A model generated the notes under the pieces. The model was not told where the DNA came from. It worked only from the letters and a program-made list of their open reading frames with translations, and made no database searches. DNA of 64,000 bases from Ilex aquifolium (lineage: Eukaryota > Streptophyta > Magnoliopsida > Aquifoliales > Aquifoliaceae), in the NCBI GenBank assembly GCA_951799425.1, contig OX637394.1, forward strand, positions 40,907,642-40,971,641, in the 5' to 3' direction. Each line of letters starts with the position of its first letter. The stretch's first letter is position 1. Both the position numbers and the translations under genes were made by a program. Shown in pieces: positions 46,161 through 57,420 of this stretch.

Positions 46161-46329
46161 GTAGCTGCCTCTCTTTCCAGGTAATCATGTTAAATATTTT
46201 AAATGTTTGGAATAACATTATTTTTACCATCTCTAGGCAGGATATTGAAACTCAGGTAGTCTGCAACCCGAGGGACTACATTAGATTGAATGTCAACAAT
46301 CGGGGCCTCTCCATTGGCACCCAGCCTGA

Positions 46330-47345
46330 GTAGCCTAAACCTTACAGCACTCCTCGGGTGCCCAAACACCTGTTAGGCGTCCAGCACAAGCGCCCAGACC
46401 TCTCAGGCGCCCAACACATGCGCCGAGCACCTCTCAGGCGCCTAGCACAGGCACTCAGCACCTCTCAGACGCCCAGCACAGGCACCGGCCATCACACCAG
46501 GCGCCCAGCCCTCCAAGCGCTCTCAGGCACCCAACTTTTCGCCCAAGGCAGTCCCAGGCTCGCCCAAGATGCCCAAGGCAGCCTAGGCTCGCCCAAGACA
46601 GCCCAGGCTCGCCCAAAGTGCTCGAATCAACGCCTAAGGCTAGGCACCCAACTGTAGCCTCCCTCATGCGGACACCAAGACCACCTAGACTGTCCAGTTC
46701 AACGCCTAAATTGGCCCCCAGATAGTTCCCTGTACGCCCAGTGTGCAGGCCAGCACGCGTGAAGACTCGAGCAGCCCCTCACCCATTGCGCGGACTGTAG
46801 CAGCGCAGCAGGCCGCTCGCCCAGGCTGCCCAGCGCAGAAGGCTGCTCGCCCAGGCTGCCCAGCGAAGCAGGCCGCTCGCCCAGGCTGCTCGCCCAGGCT
46901 GCCCAGCGCAGCAGGCTGCTCGCCTAGGCTGCCCAGCGCAACAGGCTGCTCGCCCAAGGTGCTCGAAATGGGGCTTATAATATATCAAATCGAAACTCTC
47001 GGCAAACCCTACAAAACACACTGCCTAAGGCAATGACTGATGCTATAAAAAGTCCAAAAAACGCTCAGAAATAGCTATTTTGGCCTCCCGAAGTTTTTTT
47101 GAAAAAAAAAAAAATATGCTCTCCCAGATCAGCACTCTCAGCGCCTCAGCAGGCTGCACGCCCAGAACCGCGCCTCTCAACGCATGCTCGCCCAAATTAG
47201 CTCCGCCTCAGCTGCACGCCCAAAGTAGTTCCGCCTCGGTTGCACCCCCAAGGGGCTGCTCCGCCTCTGCTGCACCCCCAAGGGGCTGCTCCGCCTCTGC
47301 TGCACGCCCAAGGAGCTGCTCCGCATTTCCTGTACGCCCACTTGG
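46330..47345. repeat. GC-rich repeat region of the TR-GAG element
   Basis: There are three blocks: GGCGCCCAGCAC-type repeats (46340-46560), GCCCAGGCTGCCCAGCGCAG-type repeats (about 46800-46960), and CTGCTCCGCCTCTGCTGCAC-type repeats (about 47200-47340). Its base composition is far from the AT-rich surroundings. Reading frames across it in both strands are repeat artefacts. Confidence 0.8.
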
Positions 47346-47480
47346 GTTGGAGACCTTGCCAAAACTGCCCAAAAGCAAAAATGCATCGTGCAAGGGAAAT
47401 GTCATCTAGCAAAGGAAGTCTCCACCACCTAAAACTCAAGATGTAAACTAATGCCCTCTTTTCCAAGTTTCCTTGGACAC

Positions 47481-47499
47481 AGGGGCATTGGGGGGCAAA
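47481..47499 (+). other. polypurine tract of the TR-GAG element
   Basis: AGGGGCATTGGGGGGCAAA lies immediately before the 3' LTR start TGATGGG. Confidence 0.85.
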
Positions 47500-48089
47500 T
47501 GATGGGCCAAGCCCAAATAATCCAATTCGGGTGGAAAACCCAAAACTATTTAAGAGCCCAAGCTCCAGAAGACCAAGCAGGCCCAAAGTGGTCCAGACCG
47601 GTCAAGCTCATTAGGGAGCTACACCATTAAGGGAGCATCCGGACCGCTTAGAGAAAGTCAACATTCCCTCATCATTTGGTCAAGACCTTTGGAGAGCACT
47701 CCCCTGCCAGTTGAGGAGATGAGAGGTCGCCAAGGAGAGGAGGGGTCGCCAAGCTGTTTAAAGATATTAAGTTGCTACAATCCGTTATGACCGTCAAACT
47801 ACCCATTCAATTACTACACAGACAACTATAAATTGTAAGCTTCCCCATCACTTGGGGGGCATCTCACAAAAACTCAAGCTCATCTCTCTCTCTCTTGTAA
47901 TTCTCTGATCTCCTTACACACCGGAGTTAATAAACTTCCCGGCGAACTTAGCCATTGAAAGTGGACGTAGGTCTTGTTGACCGAACCACTATAATCCTTG
48001 TGTTGTTCTTGTCCTTCCTCTTCTCCTTACTTACTGCATTTTATACCGATCACTTGACTGTAGTATGCAAACCAATTTTTGCATCATCA
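47500..48089 (+). repeat. 3' LTR of the TR-GAG element
   Basis: It is 590 bp, with a TATA box at 47827-47833. It is collinear with the 5' LTR without gaps, with about 15 substitutions by hand count, several of them clustered in the last 30 bp. Confidence 0.9.
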
Positions 48090-48094
48090 ATTCC

Positions 48095-48353
48095 TATGTG
48101 TACTAGGCTACCCTCGGGGGTGGAACCCCTCAAGCTATGAAATTCAGTAAATTTTGTTATAACATCTTTCAAAGTTTACTCTTCAATTACTAACATTGAC
48201 AAAACGATTGTTGTCCATTCATAACCCATATCCACCCAAAATCAAAAAGTATACAACTATGTGCACCAAAAGTGTGCATCAAATTATTTGTAGTCGTTGG
48301 AATAGTAATGAGACCGTAACATTTTTTATATATTGAGGGTACAATATGAAAAA
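48095..48353. repeat. A-type flank of unit 4 after the TR-GAG insertion
   Basis: It continues the flank cut at 43786 and matches 16381-16631 and 34490-34745. No gene. Confidence 0.65.
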
Positions 48354-48961
48354 CTATTTATTGCCTGTACCTGAAGGCACAGAGTAATAAAAAATAGTAA
48401 ATAATAAACATATTTGTATTCATATCTAAAATCAAATCACAAACATAGAGGAGAGATAAATGAATTTAAACATCGGTTATAGTGGGGGTAAGAGGTGGTG
48501 ATGGTAGGAGACAGTGATGGTTATGGTGGGTGGCAATGACCGTGGTGACAGTGGGGGCGATGGTGGCGGTGACGGTGGCGACAACGGTGGTGGTAGAGGC
48601 GATGGTGGTGGCGACGACCGCGGCGGTGGCGACGGCGACGATGGTGGTGGTGTTGGCGGCGGTGGTGGCAGCTCTGGCAGTGGTGGTGGCGGTGGTGGTG
48701 GTGGTGGTGGCCGAGGTAGTGGTGGGACGGTTTCAAACACTAATTTTTTTTTAAAGTACTTATGAGAAATAATTTTTAGAAGTACTTTTAAAAAGTCACT
48801 TCAAACACATCCTTAGGGGCCTATTTATCCTATTAAATTTAGGGTGTTAATATTAGCCGTTAAATTAACTTTAAAATAAAATTTAAAGCGATCTGAACCG
48901 CGAAAAACAAAAGTCATTTTGTTTATCTTTTGAAATTTGAATTGTAAGCTACTTTATTATA
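48354..48961 (-). mobile_element. small Helitron, 3' part, split by a larger Helitron
   Basis: It is collinear with 16632-17251. The terminal CTAG has become CTAT (48354-48357). The GGT/GGC core is at about 48480-48730. At 48961 it is interrupted, and its last bases (TAGA, minus-strand TCTA start) reappear at 55737-55740 after the larger insertion. Confidence 0.8.
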
Positions 48962-48965
48962 CTAG

Positions 48966-50630
48966 TTGGTGCACACGTGCGTTGCACGTGGACCATTTTG
49001 AGGTTGCACTTTAGAATTGCACTTTTTCATGACGATGGAGTGGTCGTTCCTGATTGCCTTTAGCTGAAGCCCTTCCGTTGGAACAACCCACAACCACTTC
49101 AGGTTTTGTCTTTGGCATGTCCATCAAGCTGAGTTTTACCCTTCAGAGATAGAGAGCCTAATTTGTGTAAAGACCGACCTGCCTAATGACCATGTGGTTT
49201 AAGCAGGGGCACATTGACATACATCAAATGTAGTTTTGTAGGCACTTTCTTTTTCTTTTTTTGGAGAGAGAAAGGGGTGTAGCTGCATATCATACAACAA
49301 TTTATTTCTTTTGTAGTACACACTCAAGAAAACTGGGCTAGCCTACAACTCTACTCAGAATTTCATGAGTCACAAAATCATGGTCTCTTTCACAAGAAGC
49401 AATTGGATGAAAAAACACAAATGATGGAGATAGGAAATGCAACCCTTCAGAATTACCCTACAACATGTTGTCAAGTTGTTGTTGAAGATCCTGTGTGGAA
49501 ATCATGTTAATGCTCTGTATCTCTTCAGGTGTATACTTTGATTTCAGTAGGCACTATACTTGAATATGGGCTTCCACAATGTTACTCCTGTAAAATTATT
49601 AGATAAATTTAGGCATTTAGTCCAAGAATAAGATTATGATAATACAATAAAAAAGGGGGGAAAACGTTCTTGAGAGAATTTGACAAATTTAAACGCTATA
49701 TTTGGCATGAGAACAATCGAATACAATAGCCAGACACAACACAAACAAAATAATGCCAAGCTTAACTATACAAAAATCATTTTAGGAAGGTGATGACAGC
49801 TACTATCAACCAAGAATGTATTTAACAGTGCAACAAATCAAACATATGGCCCAACCATATGAAAGACATACATAAGACAGTTTCAATCTTACAGCTGAGC
49901 TTATTACTGTATTATTCAATTTCTAATATATATAGTGAATCAAAGCCCAAAAGTTTCAAGTGAGGAATGATTCCAAGTTTTAATTTAATCCCTGGAAAAT
50001 GTTAAATGTCATGTTCAAACCAAGTACTTGAAGATAAGAGGACTGAAGTTCTTACCTTTAATGCAAGACAAGGTTGATCTGATCTCCAATTTATCACTGT
50101 CCAGCACTTACTGAATGGGCACACAAACACGAGAGAGAGGTCTTTTTTTTTTCCCAAGAACTTGCTGGTGTAGATTTTGAATTCTGTAACTACGATTGGG
50201 AACATGAACTTTGATTAGTGGATGGATTTAAAATTGATGAATACGCAATAGGAATGTAGAAATCCATTACAATGCAGTTGAAACAACAACAAAAAAGGGA
50301 GCTCATGAACAACCTACTATATCTAACCCAACAGATCCTAGCAAAAACCGGTACTTCGCACAAACCAGTGATTGCTATAATTTTCGTAGCATGCAACACA
50401 ACCATAACATCAATTGGGAAAATCAACTTCTTAATCACCCTGTTATATGTGTAAAAATGAGGAAACAATACACTTGGTCTAAGAGGTTATTAGCAAAGTT
50501 CAATGAACCAATTTACATATGATCAGAGAAATTATGAGAAAGTTTGGAAGGGTAACCAATGATGCAATCATAATAGGTCGACTGGGCGTGATTTATTTAA
50601 TCTCAAGAAAACAACAAAGTTCTATAGATG
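48966..50630. other. Helitron interior, unassigned
   Basis: Nothing recognisable as protein or RNA. It is less AT-rich and more genic-looking than the surrounding flanks, so it may be intron or UTR of the captured genes. Confidence 0.4.
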
Positions 50631-50634
50631 TTAC

Positions 50635-50815
50635 CCTAAGTGATTAGTTGCTGACTTGAGAAGGGCCATCCTATTGGGATCCATTAGAACTGGAGATGTC
50701 TCTGAATCCATTGAATGAGGATGTTTCATACGCTCCTCGTACATTTTCATGGCCAATACACTGGCTGATGGCTGACCCATCATTCCTGCAGAGTTGATAC
50801 CATTGATTGGTCCAA
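50635..50815 (-). pseudogene. captured exon of a LEUNIG_HOMOLOG-like corepressor gene
   Basis: This is one exon on the minus strand between an AG acceptor and a GT donor (GGGTAAC). It encodes GPINGINSAGMMGQPSASVL, then AMKMYEERMKHPHSMDSETS, then NRMALLKSATNH. This matches the region after the Gln-rich part in plant LEUNIG/LEUNIG_HOMOLOG transcriptional corepressors, which recruit repression complexes through SEUSS-type partners. Only this exon is recognisable; the LisH and WD40 parts are absent. It lies about 650 bp downstream of the SYP71-like fragment, on the same strand. Family recognition is from motif memory. Confidence 0.65.
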
Positions 50816-51471
50816 CTAATATCAACAGCCTTCTTATGTAGGACTTCCAAAGCTGTCATATAAATTTAGGTAATCCAATTTAGAAGTTCAAACATTGACG
50901 ATTGAATATTAATATAGCTACAAGGAACATAAAGTGAAGTATGTACTGCCAGTGTGAATGACACCAAGTGATAGAAAAACGAAATGCAGTTGAATAGGAC
51001 TACATAAAGATATGAAAATAACTGGTACAAAAAAAAAAGCAATAAGATTGCAGAACTGTTATCAAGGCTGCTAATCATGTGTAGAAATACAAATGAGTTC
51101 AAAATCAAGTAAATACTCCATAACAAGAGAACTACGAATAAAAATTGAGCAAAGAATGAAGTACCCTTCACTTTCAGCATCTCAAATGAAGTCCCCATAG
51201 GGTAATAATGCTCATCAAAAAACAATGCCAAGTAGAAATTCCTTCTATGATGAATAGCTGATCATCTCAATATTGGAGAGATACCTGAGGAGCATGAAGA
51301 AGAGCTTCCGCTAGTTTTCTATTTGCTAATAGACCTAAATCTGTATGGTATTTTTTTTTTAACAGAAACTATCATGTAAGGTTAACAGATAGTGTGATAG
51401 AGTGAATGATATAATATATGTTTTGTTATAATAAAGTTTCTTCTAGACATAAAGAGAGATATCGAACTTAC

Positions 51472-52500
51472 TTGTATAAATAGGCTGCAATGCCCAGTAT
51501 TATACACAACAAGATAATATCGATGCAGAAATTTTGACTCGATCTCAACTGAAACAACACCAGAACTCCATTATTCCCAGTATACAAATATGCTCGAGTA
51601 AAGCTAAATAGGAATGGAAATCTGAGTTGAATCCATCGCAATTCAATCACTTGGTTAACATTGTCCTTATGTCTAACATTGGTATTCTTTAGGTCAGATG
51701 TTGCCCTGTTCACCTGTAAGACATGAAGCGGACAAGCTGTGAATAATTTCACAAATCTGGCTGGAGCAAAAATTAAAATTATGAGGACAAGTTAAATTCT
51801 CTGATCTTAGTGTCAATCTCATCCATCAAAGGAACTTGCCTATCCAATTCCTGCAAGCATTGCATAACAGCATGAATTAGCATCCATTTATACTGCCAAG
51901 CAACAGATAGCAAAGCATAACGCAGCAAACCTCGTTCATATCATGGGCCATGTTTTTCAATGTATCCAAACCATCTGCTATGACATCCAAACCTTGGTCA
52001 TGGATAGCATCAAAGATAATCATAGAGCAAATGCAGAAACCACAGCAAAGAATGCAATATAAATAACTACAAAGACATGCATGCTTGCTCCAAATCAGAA
52101 GCAAGCCAAATAAACAATACACATTTACAAACAAACACATGCCTGTTTCATTTTCCGCATCTCATACTCTTGCCTAAATTGACTTGACTCTTCGGTTTGC
52201 TGGAAATATTCACCATCAAACCATCCATCTATGATACAAGGGGGACCCATAATGAACAACAAAATAGGTGAAGCCTACCAGAAATAAACGATCGCAAAGA
52301 AAGTAAAAATTTCTATCAATGAACCAAGTGAACCAATCACCTGAATCGAACTTGATTTCCGTACGAGAAGCTGAAGCTGTACAACCTCCAGTTTGTTTAG
52401 GTGCACCTGCAGTCCCATCTGGTATGGCTTGAATCTTATCAGGTAGTGCAAGAACCAAATCATTGCGGGCAGCAAATTCTTCTATCGAAAGCCCTTTGAC
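51472..52500 (-). pseudogene. SYP71: captured SYP71-like Qc-SNARE gene fragment with introns
   Basis: Six minus-strand exons in order are 52341-52500 (VKGLSIEEFAARNDLVLALP...), 52143-52228 ([20 protein letters not shown]), 51931-51999 (QGLDVIADGLDTLKNMAHDM), 51806-51850 (ELDRQVPLMDEIDTK), 51652-51714 (ATSDLKNTNVRHKDNVNQ) and 51472-51548 (SSQNFCIDIILLCIILGIAA). They cover the linker, the whole Qc-SNARE helix and the C-terminal membrane anchor of plant SYP71, an ER/plasma-membrane fusion protein. The N-terminal third is missing. Damage: the exon-3 acceptor AG is absent, the exon-4 donor is AT, and the exon-2 donor is GC. Retained introns show DNA-level capture, typical of Helitrons. Confidence 0.8.
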
Positions 52501-52502
52501 CT

Positions 52503-53485
52503 GCAAAAGTCAATCCAAAGTATTTAGGAACACTATGCAGCAAACCAAAAATTATGAAGAAAACCAAAAAAAAAATAGAAACAATTGCAAAAATAGCCTG
52601 ATCAGAAACAGATGCCAGTGCCTGGGAGACAATGATCAAGAAACATGGTAGAGGTAAGTCATTGTTGTTCAGAATAAGCAAATTTATTTAAATAGCATCC
52701 TCAGTCTGCAAATTTCATTTTGGTAATATTCCTCTGCAACATCACATGAAGGAGCAAGCTGTCATTCCCGAGAAACAAATCACTTAACCTTGGTCCAAAC
52801 TCCTAAACCCAATTTTAGCATAACATTCATCCTTTTGAGTCCAAATGAAAAAAAACATCAATTCCATCAGCCTTATTTTGTTGGCCCTTCCATCATGAAA
52901 TCAGTTATTCAGGATATTTAATATGCCTCCAAGATTTCTCAATGAATCACACATAGATATATTGATAACACAGAGTGTCAATTGTACTTCATATCTGTGT
53001 GATTGGCCAACAGCTCAAAGACCACCTAAAAGGAATTTTTATAACCTGGTCCATATCTGGACATAAGAAGTCCAATGGGAGAAGTTTTAAATGACAATCC
53101 ATTAAAGAACACCAATCCATTAATGATTGATATATTGAATCATATCCTCCCATATAAAATTCATATAACTGAATTTTGATGGACCTGTTATGTTAATCAG
53201 GAAGGTGGAAGAGGAAATTTTTTATTTTTGTTTTGAGTAAGTGAACAGGTTCAATCCTAATGGACTCGATCACTTTTGATACTTATTTGCTCAGTTTTCC
53301 TTAATATTAAATTACTCGTCATGCATTCAAATAGCATCCACCATATATACAAGAGTCCTTAGCTTGGTTAGTATTGACTGTGCATTCACTCTTCAGCTCT
53401 TGCTTTCTGAGTTTCATGTTTCTTCTACCAATCCAAACCTTGCCACTTCTCATTGTTCATAACGTCTACATTTGGGAATTAATTT
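52503..53485. other. Helitron interior upstream of the SYP71-like fragment, unassigned
   Basis: I looked here for the missing first exons of the SNARE gene and did not find them. It may be intron of the donor gene. Confidence 0.35.
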
Positions 53486-54652
53486 ATTAAAAGAAAAAAA
53501 TATCTTGAGGCTATTCCGGGACAAGATGAGCAATAGTGAACTTTAACTGTGGTTGTTTTGGCTCATTTTGAGATCCTATAGTAATATGGTGGTAGAATGA
53601 ATGGGTTAGGCTCGCTAAGTAGGCTTGCAATTATTAGACAAATTTGGTTGTGAACTTTTGAAGTATTTAAAGTGTAGAGAAATCTGTAGGAAGAAAATGT
53701 ATGGCCATCACACGTAGATTTCCATGGACAAACACCTAAGGTTAGAATTTTATTCACTATCTCAAAGAGAAGTCCTCTAAAACTTTTTTTTTTTTTTTTA
53801 GTTTAAATGGAAAGCATTACATGGCCATACATTAAAGGAAAATTTCGATGCGTATAGGACTTGGACTCCATATCTAAAAGCTCATTGACTCTGACTTAGA
53901 AAATTTGTATGGAACTGTTAAAGTCCATGGTCCACTTACTACATGCCAGTGACTTATCTGCTAACTACATGGAATGCATAGTCATCATTGCAACCCAGCC
54001 AGCAATTGATGAACGTCAACAGCTAAAGGGGGTTCATGAGGCTAATTGTTGTTGGTTTTCATTGTTTTGGGTTGTACAACTCCATGGAGTTGTAGGAATT
54101 GCACTGTTATGGGAGTTATAATATTAAAAGAGCACAATATTTTGGGGCTATTCTGGGACAAAATGAACAGTTGTGAACTGTAACTGTGGGTGTTTTGGCT
54201 CATTTTGGGGTGCTATAGTTAAATGGTTGTAGAATAATGGGTCGGGCTTGCTAAGTAGGGTTTTAAAAGTGAATTGTGGTTCTCATATGTGGGGTTGGAC
54301 TTTTGGAATATTTAAAGTGCAGAGAAATAAGAAAGAAGAAAATGTACAGGCATCACACCTACATTTCCATAGACATACACCTGAGGTTAGAATTTTGTTC
54401 ACCATCCCAAAGAGATCTAAAAGTTTCTGAAAATCCCCTATTCTTTATTGAATTGAATACATCACATAGCTATACATTCGAGGAAAACTTTGACTTGAAT
54501 GTAAGACTTAGACTCTGTGTTAGAAGCTCATTGATTTTGACTAAGAAAATTAATACAAAACTCTTAAGTTCATGGCCCACCTACTACAAGCCAATAACTT
54601 ATCTATTAACCACATGGAATGCAAGAGACCACTGCAACCCAAACCAGCATAA
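53486..54652. repeat. large direct repeat within the Helitron
   Basis: About 53486-54005 and 54121-54652 are two diverged copies in the same orientation. They share TGTTTTGGCTCATTTTG, GAAGCTCATTGA-like and CACATGGAATGCA-like blocks in the same order. No coding sense is evident. Confidence 0.6.
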
Positions 54653-55153
54653 TTAAAATACTCTTGACTTCTAAATGTAAGACAACACATATAAAATGAA
54701 TAAACATTACACTAACCTAAAAACAGTTGCAGAATTGGCAAATAGGATCTGCAATGTGATATCATTGTTGATATTATAGATTGACAGGAGGCACATCAAA
54801 GGAAATACAAGAACAAAGTGTTCAATTATTTCTGGGAAAATACTTCCCACCAAGAATAAATCTCATTAATTTTAAGGAAATTTCCGCATAAAAAAAAATC
54901 CTAAATAACATATAGAATCGAAATTAAATGAAAACTAAACCATCAAATTTCATTTACCATTCAAATACATTATCATCCAATTACTCACCCGGAAGTCCCG
55001 AGAAAGAGGATGTGAACACAAAACACCGGTACAAGTCCGGTCAGAAATCTGAAGAAAATAAACCAAATCATATCTAATTCAATAGTAATTGAAACTGAGA
55101 AGGGGACGGTGAAGGGGGTCCATGACGGTGTGAAAGAGAGACTGGGAGGAGGA

Positions 55154-55247
55154 CGGTGAAGGGGGTGGTGTGCTCTTCTCTGATCAGTGAAGGGGGTGGT
55201 GTGCTCTTCTCTGATCGGTGAAAGGGGGTGGTGTGCCCTTCTCTGAT
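55154..55247. repeat. 31-bp tandem repeat, three copies
   Basis: The unit CGGTGAAGGGGGTGGTGTGC plus TCTTCTCTGAT occurs at 55154-55184, 55185-55215 and 55216-55247 with few changes. It is followed by a GA-rich stretch (about 55315-55640) near the 5' end of the Helitron. Confidence 0.85.
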
Positions 55248-55736
55248 ATGTGAAAATGCAGGGCTGAAAGAGATAGAGAGATGGATAGGGAAGCTGAAGA
55301 GGTGGGGCTGTGAATTTGCAGGAGACAGAGAGAGAGAGAGAGAAAATAGGGAGAGAAAGTAGGAGAGAGGGAGAGGGTGTAACGGCTGAGAAGTAAATCC
55401 CAGGGCAGTGAATTTGAGAAAGGAAATAGGGAGAAAGAGATAGAGACACAGAGAAGGAAGATGAAGAGAAGCGACTGTCAATTTGCAGGAGAGAGAGAAA
55501 AAAGGGAGAGAAAGTAGGAGAGAGGGAGAGTGTAACGGCTGTGAATGTGATAGAGGAAATAGGGAGAGAAAGAGAGAAGAGAGAGAAAATAGTAACAGAG
55601 TAATATAGGAATAGAGGGAGACAGGTAAACAAACGCTTGGGAAGGAGAGGATATGGAAGACATAATTAAAATATTAGAGGATAAAATTGGAAATAAAATG
55701 TTTTTCACATATGCTGACTTTTTAAAGTAGTATAGA

Positions 55737-57309
55737 TAGATATAATATTTGAGTGTGTAAAATCAAAATCTCAAAATCTTTCAAGATGTAAAGTACAAAA
55801 ACCCCTAAAATCATTATTGCATACCAAATGTAATAGATTGGGATTTTGATGACAAACAGGTGGGTTTGTCCTGCTCTTTTAATAACTTGGTCAACATAAA
55901 TCTATACAAATACAAAACGAATCCGACTAAATAAAAAATATATACAATTTAATAACTCAACCATATAAACTTACAAGTAGATCATGTACAAATTAAAATA
56001 TTGCAACACGATACGAATCAGAAACAATGTCAATCGGATATGATATTGATGCATGGGATGCTAAGGGTGATAAGTTAAAAAATAAATAAATAAACAATTT
56101 ATGAATCATCGTGCTTAGTAAATTGATCTGAAATTTCTTAAGTGGAAGATTGACCTTCAAGTTTATAAAGAAAGTCTTCTTTCACCTACCTATACGCCTA
56201 CTCTTGGATGTAATGCCTTGCTCATATTTATTAGGCTCAAAGGAGTTTTATCAATACATCTGGTGGAGGATTTCCAATGTATACTTTATAAAGGAGTTTT
56301 TACCACGATTGGATACCTTAATTTCATTGGATTTCTTAGTTGGACCAAAAATAGAGTTATTTATTGGCACCGATAAATAAGTTATAGCTAATGTTTTGAT
56401 ATATAGTGAAACAATCTTTCCCATGGACGTAGATAGAATTTCTACTAAATCACGTTCACAACAATGACAAATTAATTAGCTTGGCGTAAAAACGTTGGGA
56501 CAACCAGATGCCTCACTAAGCCCATCTCTTAGTAAGGATAAATCCATGGTGGTTGTTGATTTTGGATAAAGTACGTTCAAAATATGCATGTATTTTCTTG
56601 TGTATGTTTATCAAAAAAAAAAAATCCATGGTGGGGGCTGGTATATTGCCCGAGGTTCAGTTGTAAAAATATTTGTTTCATTCTATTTTGATGCAGTCTT
56701 TATGGATTGACGGCATTGATTGCATCAATTTACATCATCCTGTCGGCTTGTTGTAGGATTGTGATACCATGTATTAGTGATGACATAATATTTACTACTC
56801 AAAATGCTCGCTCTTTCCCAACGGTAAATATCACCCTTTAAAACAGTTTCCATGCACACCTCAAAAATTGTACTTCTTTCTAATAGGAAAATGTGAGATT
56901 TTTAGGCCTCAAAAACATTAGAAAAAATCTCATTTTGCCCCTGAAAGATATAAATATTCTCAATTTACCCAATGAATTATAATTTTTTTCACATTGTCCC
57001 TCAAAGAAAAAAAAAACGTTACAATATGGTCTACTATCTTGTTTTTATTTGGCCGTCCATCTACCAATCAAGAATCACAAAATAGACGAATGACTAAACA
57101 GAAATAAGACGATGGACCACATTACAAGTTTTAATTTTTTTAAGGGGGCAATGTGAAAAAACTAATCATTCAATGACAAACTAAGAATTTTTGTATCTTT
57201 CAAGAACAAAATGGAATTTATCCAAAATAACCTTGATCTCGTATTTAGACAAAAAACAGGCAGCTATGCATTAACTTAACCTTGATACTCTTTGAAGTAC
57301 AATCATTAA
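55737..57309. repeat. A-type distal flank of unit 4 (non-coding)
   Basis: It begins with the last bases of the split small Helitron, then matches 17252-18528. It includes a second copy of the fold-back MITE (about 56900-57230) and the empty site of the 822-bp Tourist-like MITE at about 57301-57309. No gene. Confidence 0.6.
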
Positions 57310-57420
57310 AGGCTAGAATTCTAGCAAACTGAGAGGATTGAGGAGGCACATAACTTTTGGAAAAACCCCACACAAATGGAATCCTACATATTCGTAACCG
57401 AATTTTGGTAGTTTATGCAC

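Larger units (their letters stand above)
43787..48089 (+). mobile_element. complete non-autonomous LTR retrotransposon encoding only Gag (TR-GAG type), 4.3 kb
   Basis: Two 590-bp LTRs (43787-44376, 47500-48089) start TGATGGG and end ATC(C/A)TCA. The 5-bp duplication ATTCC flanks it (43782-43786, 48090-48094). Units 1 and 3 carry the uninterrupted target (about 16370 and 34482). A primer binding site follows the 5' LTR and a polypurine tract precedes the 3' LTR. Inside are one gag and long minisatellite and GC-rich repeats, with no protease, RT or integrase. By hand count the LTRs differ at about 15 of 590 positions, so the insertion is fairly young and later than the split of the units. It depends on an autonomous gypsy relative for transposition. 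Confidence 0.92.
48962..55736 (-). mobile_element. 6.8-kb Helitron carrying captured gene fragments
   Basis: On the minus strand the 5' end is TCTATACTACTTTAAAAAG (at 55736) and the 3' end CTAG (48962-48965), preceded by the 7-bp hairpin CACGTGC-AAC-GCACGTG. Removing it rejoins TTATTATA and TAGATATAATATTTGAG, exactly the uninterrupted sequence of the paralogous small Helitron at 35446-35466, so both borders are fixed and no target base is duplicated. It holds pieces of at least two host genes (LEUNIG_HOMOLOG-like and SYP71-like), a large direct repeat and a GA-rich 5' region. No Rep/helicase was found, so it is non-autonomous. Confidence 0.9.

Noticed and set aside
54985..55708. Ser/Leu/Phe-rich ORFs of up to 215 codons on the minus strand
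   Set aside because: They are translations of the GA-rich and 31-bp tandem-repeat region near the Helitron 5' end; two overlapping frames are equally open.
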